NCBI GenBank assembly: GCA_002372855.1
Contig: DFIZ01000017.1
Span: 284-16,187 of the forward strand
Length of the DNA: 15,904 nucleotides
Direction of reading: 5' to 3'
Source of the DNA: Bacteroidales bacterium UBA3684
Lineage (GTDB): Bacteria > Bacteroidota > Bacteroidia > Bacteroidales > P3
A program made the translations under genes and the position numbers. Position 1 is the stretch's first letter. Each line of letters opens with the position of its first letter. Positions 12,658 to 15,904 of this stretch are shown here, piece after piece. Under the pieces are notes generated by a model. It was not told where the DNA came from, made no database searches, and saw only the letters and a list, made by a program, of their open reading frames with translations.

Positions 12658-13769
12658 CGCTGGAACGACTGATACTGACCAATTTCAAGAACTACGCCGA
12701 GGCCGACGTGCAGCTCTGCGGCAACGTCAATTGCTTCGTCGGCAACAACGGCGCCGGCAAGACCAACCTCCTCGACGCCGTCTACTACCTCTCCTTCTGC
12801 AAGAGCTACTTCAATCCCGTCGACACCCAGAACATACGCCTCGGGCAGGAGTTCTTCGCCGTCCACGGCCACTACGGCGGCGGCGACGTGGCTTCGCTCA
12901 CCCTCCGTCGCGGACAGGGCAAGCAGATGAAGTGGAACAAGAAACCCTGCAAGACCCTCGCCGAGCACATCGGCCGGATACCCCTCGTCATGGTGTCGCC
13001 CAACGACCAGCAGCTCATCACCGGCGGCAGCGACCTCCGTCGCAAGTTCATGGACGGCGTCATCTCGCAGACCGACCACCAGTACCTCGACCACCTGATG
13101 CGCTACACCAAAGCCCTCGAACAGCGCAACCGCCTGCTGAAACAGATGTGGGACGACCGCCTGTGGGACGACGCCATGGTCTCCGTCTGGGACGCCCAGC
13201 TCATCGACAGCGGCGAGTTCCTCACCTCCCGGCGCACCAAGTTCATCGAGGACTTCACACCCATTTTTGCACATTATTATCATTGGATAGCAGGCACCGA
13301 CGAGCCCGGCACGGTGGTCTACCACCACGACGGACGCCCGCTGGCCGTGCAGCTCGAGGAGTGCCGCCAGGCCGACAAGTACTCGCAGTACACCAACGCC
13401 GGCCCCCACAAGGACGACCTCCAGCTGCTGCTCTCCGCTCCCGACACCCCCGCCGAGGAGGCTATGCCGCTCAAGAAATTCGGCTCGCAGGGACAGCAGA
13501 AGAGTTTCGCGCTGGCCTTGAAACTGGCGCAGTTCCAGTATATGCTCAACCACTCCGGCGAGAAACCCATCCTGCTGCTCGACGACATCTTCGACAAACT
13601 GGACCTCCTGCGCATCAAGCGTCTCATAGCCCTCGTGGGCAGCGACAGCTTTGGCCAGGTGCTCCTCACCGACACCCAGCCCGGCCGTATCCAGGCCATC
13701 TTCGACGAGCTGCCCAACCTCGAGCACAGCCTCTTCCAGGTGTCCAACGGCTCCGTAAACAACTCCTAA
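12654..13769 (+). CDS. recF: DNA replication/repair protein RecF
   Basis: RecF is an SMC-like ATPase that acts with RecO and RecR to load RecA at gapped DNA. The 371-residue protein starts in typical fashion (MTLERLILTNFKNY). Walker A is GNNGAGKT (30-37), followed by NLLDAVYYLSFCKSY. Further landmarks are VSPNDQQLITGGSDLRRKFMD (114-134), the TNAGPHKDD segment (248-255), the ABC-type signature FGSQGQQKS (276-284) and Walker B ILLLDDIFDKLD (306-317), then the TDTQPGR switch region. All ATPase motifs are intact and length is normal. The start codon comes from heptamer array 2, and the final Ser-stop (TCC TAA) comes from the first unit of array 3. It is followed by the DciA-like gene, an arrangement common in Bacteroidota. 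dnaN is not in this window. Confidence 0.96.
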   Translation: MTLERLILTNFKNYAEADVQLCGNVNCFVGNNGAGKTNLLDAVYYLSFCKSYFNPVDTQNIRLGQEFFAVHGHYGGGDVASLTLRRGQGKQMKWNKKPCKTLAEHIGRIPLVMVSPNDQQLITGGSDLRRKFMDGVISQTDHQYLDHLMRYTKALEQRNRLLKQMWDDRLWDDAMVSVWDAQLIDSGEFLTSRRTKFIEDFTPIFAHYYHWIAGTDEPGTVVYHHDGRPLAVQLEECRQADKYSQYTNAGPHKDDLQLLLSAPDTPAEEAMPLKKFGSQGQQKSFALALKLAQFQYMLNHSGEKPILLLDDIFDKLDLLRIKRLIALVGSDSFGQVLLTDTQPGRIQAIFDELPNLEHSLFQVSNGSVNNS

Positions 13770-13791
13770 CTCATAACTCTTAACTCATAAC
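13764..13791. repeat. Heptamer array 3 (TCATAAC/TCTTAAC, inverted relative to arrays 1 and 2)
   Basis: Four 7-bp units: TCCTAAC, TCATAAC, TCTTAAC, TCATAAC. These are the reverse complement of the arrays 1 and 2 family. The recF stop TAA (13767-13769) is in the first unit. TAA recurs at 7-nt steps, so all three plus-strand frames are closed within three units. Confidence 0.92.
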
Positions 13792-13799
13792 TGAAAAAG

Positions 13800-14084
13800 A
13801 TGCAGCCCGACCGCACACTCGACTACTACCTCCAGGGGGCCCTGCGCCGCCTGGACCACGGCGACTTCGCCGACGAGCTGCGTGTGGAGCGCGTCTACCG
13901 CCAGCTGGCCGGCGACCTCATCAGCCGCCTCACCATGTCGGTGCAGTTCTCCAAGGGCGTCCTCTCCCTCCGTGTGGCCTCCGCCGCCCTGCGCAGCGAG
14001 CTGATGCGCCGTCGCGAGGGCCTGCGTGTCAAAATCAACGACCACCTCGGCGCCGAAGTCGTCAAAACCATTTACATCCGCTAA
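13800..14084 (+). CDS. DUF721 / DciA-like protein
   Basis: A 94-residue protein with the DUF721 pattern: an N-terminal helix (DYYLQGALRRL), a central segment ending LAGDLISRLTMSVQFSKGVLSLRVASAALRSELMRRREGLRVKIN, and the closing VVKTIYIR strand. The string GVLSLRVASAALRSEL (a strand followed by a helix with Ser-Glu-Leu) is the family core. DciA loads or assists the replicative helicase in bacteria lacking DnaC/DnaI. In Bacteroidota, short DUF721 proteins downstream of recF are usually assigned to the same family, but a helicase-loading role here is inferred. It begins 30 nt after the recF stop, with an A-rich stretch (GAAAAAG) before the ATG, and is likely translated from the recF transcript. 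Confidence 0.8.
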   Translation: MQPDRTLDYYLQGALRRLDHGDFADELRVERVYRQLAGDLISRLTMSVQFSKGVLSLRVASAALRSELMRRREGLRVKINDHLGAEVVKTIYIR

Positions 14085-14100
14085 ACACTTAAAACGTAAA

Positions 14101-14128
14101 GCTGTGAACTGTGAGCTGTGAGCTGTAA
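14101..14128. repeat. Heptamer array 4a (GCTGTGA family)
   Basis: Four 7-bp units: GCTGTGA, ACTGTGA, GCTGTGA, GCTGTAA. The preceding 16 bases (14085-14100) look like decayed units of the array 4b type. Confidence 0.9.
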
Positions 14129-14139
14129 GTGGTTGGCGC

Positions 14140-14202
14140 AAAACTTAAAACTTAAAACTTAAAGCTTAAAACTTAAAGCTTAAAACTTAAAACTAAAAAC
14201 TA
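14140..14202. repeat. Heptamer array 4b (AAAACTT family)
   Basis: Nine 7-bp units in a row: AAAACTT three times, AAAGCTT, AAAACTT, AAAGCTT, AAAACTT, then AAAACTA twice. It ends 2 nt before the ATG of the ABC exporter and so forms the whole upstream translation region of that gene. Eleven bases (14129-14139) separate it from array 4a. Confidence 0.94.
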
Positions 14203-14204
14203 AA

Positions 14205-15839
14205 ATGAAGAACCTCTGGAAAGCCCTCTGCATGGTGCATCGCTGCGCTCCCCGTTCCTTCTGGCTGCGGGTGGTCTACGTGGTGCTGCAGAGCGTCCTT
14301 CCGCTGGTCAACCTATACATCCTGAAGGGGTTGATAGACAGTGTTACCGCCGGCATCGGCCAGGGCGGCTACGGCTTGCAGGTCATGTGGCTGCTGATCA
14401 CCATGTGTGCCGTCTTCCTGCTGAACCGCGTCGTCTCCGCCCTCAACGGCATCAACAACGATGTCCTCTCGCAGCGCCTGATAGACTATGTCAGCGACCA
14501 GCTGCAACGGCAGTCGGCCCGGCTCGACCTGCAATACTACGACAATCCCGCCTACCACGACACCTTCCACCGCGCCCAGCAGGAGGCCTCATTCAGGCCC
14601 CTGCAGATACTGAACAACATCATGGCCTTCTTCGGCGCCGTCATCTCCATCGCCGGCATCGTCGCCATGCTGGCGTCGGCCTCCTGGTGGTTCATCGTGG
14701 TGATGATTGCGGCCGTTGTTCCCGGCTTCGTCGTGCGCCTCTACAAGGCCCGCCGCATCTACCGTTTCCGTCGCGACAACACGCAGCTCTACCGCCGCAC
14801 CTCCTACTACGGCGCCCTCCTGACGGCCCGCGACGCCGCCAAGGAGCTCCGCACCTACCGCCTCTCCGACCTCTTCCGCTCCCGCTTCGTCGACGCACGC
14901 AAACGCCTGGTGGACAGGCTGCTGTCCATCTCGCGCCGCCTCGGGGCCCTCGACGTGCTTTGTGCCGTCGTCGAGGCTGCCGCCATGTTCGCCGTCGTGT
15001 GGCTGCTGGTGAACCGCGCCTGGTCTGGAGCCATCACCATCGGCTCCTTCGTGATGCTCTTCGAGGCCTTCCGTCGCGGGCAGGGCTACCTCTCCTCGCT
15101 CGTCGGCGCCATTTCCGGCCTCTACGACAACCGCCTTTTCATCGGCAACCTCTTCGAGTTCCTGGAGCTGCAGCCCACCATCCTGCCGCCCGCCGACCCC
15201 CTCCCGGTGCCCGCCGACATACACGAGGTGGAATTCCGCGACATCACCTTCCGCTATCCCGACATGGACCGCGACGTCCTCAGCCACTTCTCCCTCCGCG
15301 CCCGCAAGGGCGGGATTGTGCGCATCGACGGACGCAACGGCTTCGGCAAGAGCACGTTGATCAAACTCCTCCTGCGCCTCTACGACCCCCAGCAGGGGCA
15401 GGTGCTCGTCGACGGCATCGACATCCGCCGTTTCGACCCCGCGGAGCTGCGTTCGCGCATGGGGGTGCTGTTCCAGGACTTCCTGCGCTTCAGCCTCACG
15501 GTGGAGGAGAACATCGCCCTCGGCGACGTTCAGGGCGACCCCGACATCCGCGGTGCCCTCGGCCTTTCCGGCGCCGACGAGTTCGTCTCGCGGCTGCCGC
15601 AGGGCGAACACACGCTCCTCGGCCGCCTTTTCGACGGCGGCTCGGAGCTGAGCATGGGCCAATGGCAGCGCATCGCCCTGGCGCGCGCCCTCGCCTCCGA
15701 CGCCCCCGTCCTTCTCCTCGACGAGCCCACGGCCTGGCTCGACGCCGACGCCCGCCGGCACCTGCAGCAGACCCTGCAGCGTCTGCAGCCCGACCGCATC
15801 ATCATCCTCGTGACCCATAGCCAGACGTTCGACCTCTAG
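14205..15839 (+). CDS. ABC transporter, fused permease and ATPase (exporter type)
   Basis: A 544-residue half-transporter of the exporter class. The N-terminal membrane domain (about 20-320) has hydrophobic segments near 20-42, 58-80, 135-160, 161-180, 250-270 and 275-300, giving about six helices. The nucleotide-binding domain begins near 340: A-loop region FRYPD (349-353), Walker A GRNGFGKST (376-384), Q-loop Gln424 in LFQDF, signature LSMGQ (482-486) in place of LSGGQ, Walker B LLLDE (503-507), D-loop WLDADA and H-loop His538. The protein stops six residues after the H-loop histidine, so it lacks the usual C-terminal tail of 20-40 residues. The frame is otherwise intact and probably functional as a homodimer or with a partner. 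Substrate unknown. The start ATG follows array 4b directly. Confidence 0.92.
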   Translation: MKNLWKALCMVHRCAPRSFWLRVVYVVLQSVLPLVNLYILKGLIDSVTAGIGQGGYGLQVMWLLITMCAVFLLNRVVSALNGINNDVLSQRLIDYVSDQLQRQSARLDLQYYDNPAYHDTFHRAQQEASFRPLQILNNIMAFFGAVISIAGIVAMLASASWWFIVVMIAAVVPGFVVRLYKARRIYRFRRDNTQLYRRTSYYGALLTARDAAKELRTYRLSDLFRSRFVDARKRLVDRLLSISRRLGALDVLCAVVEAAAMFAVVWLLVNRAWSGAITIGSFVMLFEAFRRGQGYLSSLVGAISGLYDNRLFIGNLFEFLELQPTILPPADPLPVPADIHEVEFRDITFRYPDMDRDVLSHFSLRARKGGIVRIDGRNGFGKSTLIKLLLRLYDPQQGQVLVDGIDIRRFDPAELRSRMGVLFQDFLRFSLTVEENIALGDVQGDPDIRGALGLSGADEFVSRLPQGEHTLLGRLFDGGSELSMGQWQRIALARALASDAPVLLLDEPTAWLDADARRHLQQTLQRLQPDRIIILVTHSQTFDL

Positions 15840-15850
15840 CCCCCGGCAGT

Positions 15851-15872
15851 CCCGGAGGGGTCCGGGAGGGGT
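15851..15872. repeat. Two 11-bp units, GGGGT family
   Basis: CCCGGAGGGGT (15851-15861) and CCGGGAGGGGT (15862-15872) are direct repeats; a third, weaker GGT-containing unit follows to about 15883. The second unit is the exact reverse complement of 52-62. CCCGGA/TCCGGG (15851-15856 with 15861-15866) can also form a 6-bp stem with a GGGG loop, but no T-tract follows. The remaining bases to 15904 turn AT-rich and may lead to the next promoter. Confidence 0.6.
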
Positions 15873-15904
15873 CGAAGAGGTACATAATTCGGCATTTCTT
15901 ATAT

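Noticed and set aside
11813..13783. 656-codon plus-strand frame through ispH and recF
   Set aside because: It is Arg/Pro/His rich low-complexity translation in the wrong frame of two real genes. It stays open only because of GC richness and because array 2 leaves that frame without a stop.
11750..14202. The heptamer arrays as a CRISPR or as an all-frame stop module throughout
   Set aside because: There are no spacers between units, and the units are far too short for CRISPR. The all-frame stop idea fails for arrays 1 and 2: their two unit types place stops 9 nt apart and leave one forward frame open.

Overview
The window looks like chromosomal DNA of a GC-rich member of the Bacteroidota, most likely an uncultured Bacteroidales. 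Three things point there: a DUF4835/PorD protein; two well-formed Bacteroidota promoters (TTTG, then 19-20 nt, then TAnnTTTG) at 170-200 and 8292-8323; and a DUF721/DciA-like gene directly behind recF. I see no tRNA, rRNA, CRISPR array, transposase or phage gene.

Layout. (1) 1-2527: an 11-bp tandem repeat, a strong promoter, porD, a PLP-dependent aminotransferase and a strong, probably bidirectional, terminator. (2) 2540-4327, minus strand: three small exported proteins of unknown function that share nearly the same signal-peptide DNA but have unrelated mature parts, with duplicated spacer fragments between them. (3) 4424-7434, minus strand: dnaA, a flavin reductase-like protein and a D-2-hydroxyacid dehydrogenase, tightly packed and read in that order. 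(4) 7435-8358: 924 bp without a credible gene. It holds two matches to the DnaA-box consensus, an AT-rich half with short repeats, a 14-bp palindrome joined to five 11-bp repeats, and the lpdA promoter. It is the best candidate here for an oriC and/or DnaA-controlled region. (5) 8359-15839, plus strand: lpdA, an unrecognised 323-residue protein, an M23 peptidase, ispH, recF, a DciA-like gene and an ABC exporter. No clear internal terminator or promoter was seen, so this may be one long transcript.

The most unusual feature is the spacers of region 5. Every junction from the M23 gene to the ABC gene carries a tandem array with a 7-bp period, built from different heptamer families (GTTAAGA/GTTATGA, its reverse complement, GCTGTGA, AAAACTT). 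The units supply the start codons of ispH and recF and the stop codons of ispH and recF. Arrays 1 and 3 form a 25-nt perfect inverted repeat around ispH and recF.

Functionally the window mixes replication and repair (DnaA, RecF, DciA-like), central metabolism (lipoamide dehydrogenase, IspH, aminotransferase), envelope functions (PorD, M23 peptidase, ABC exporter, small lipoproteins) and two small-molecule redox enzymes. All functional calls rest on reading motifs by eye; no database search was run.
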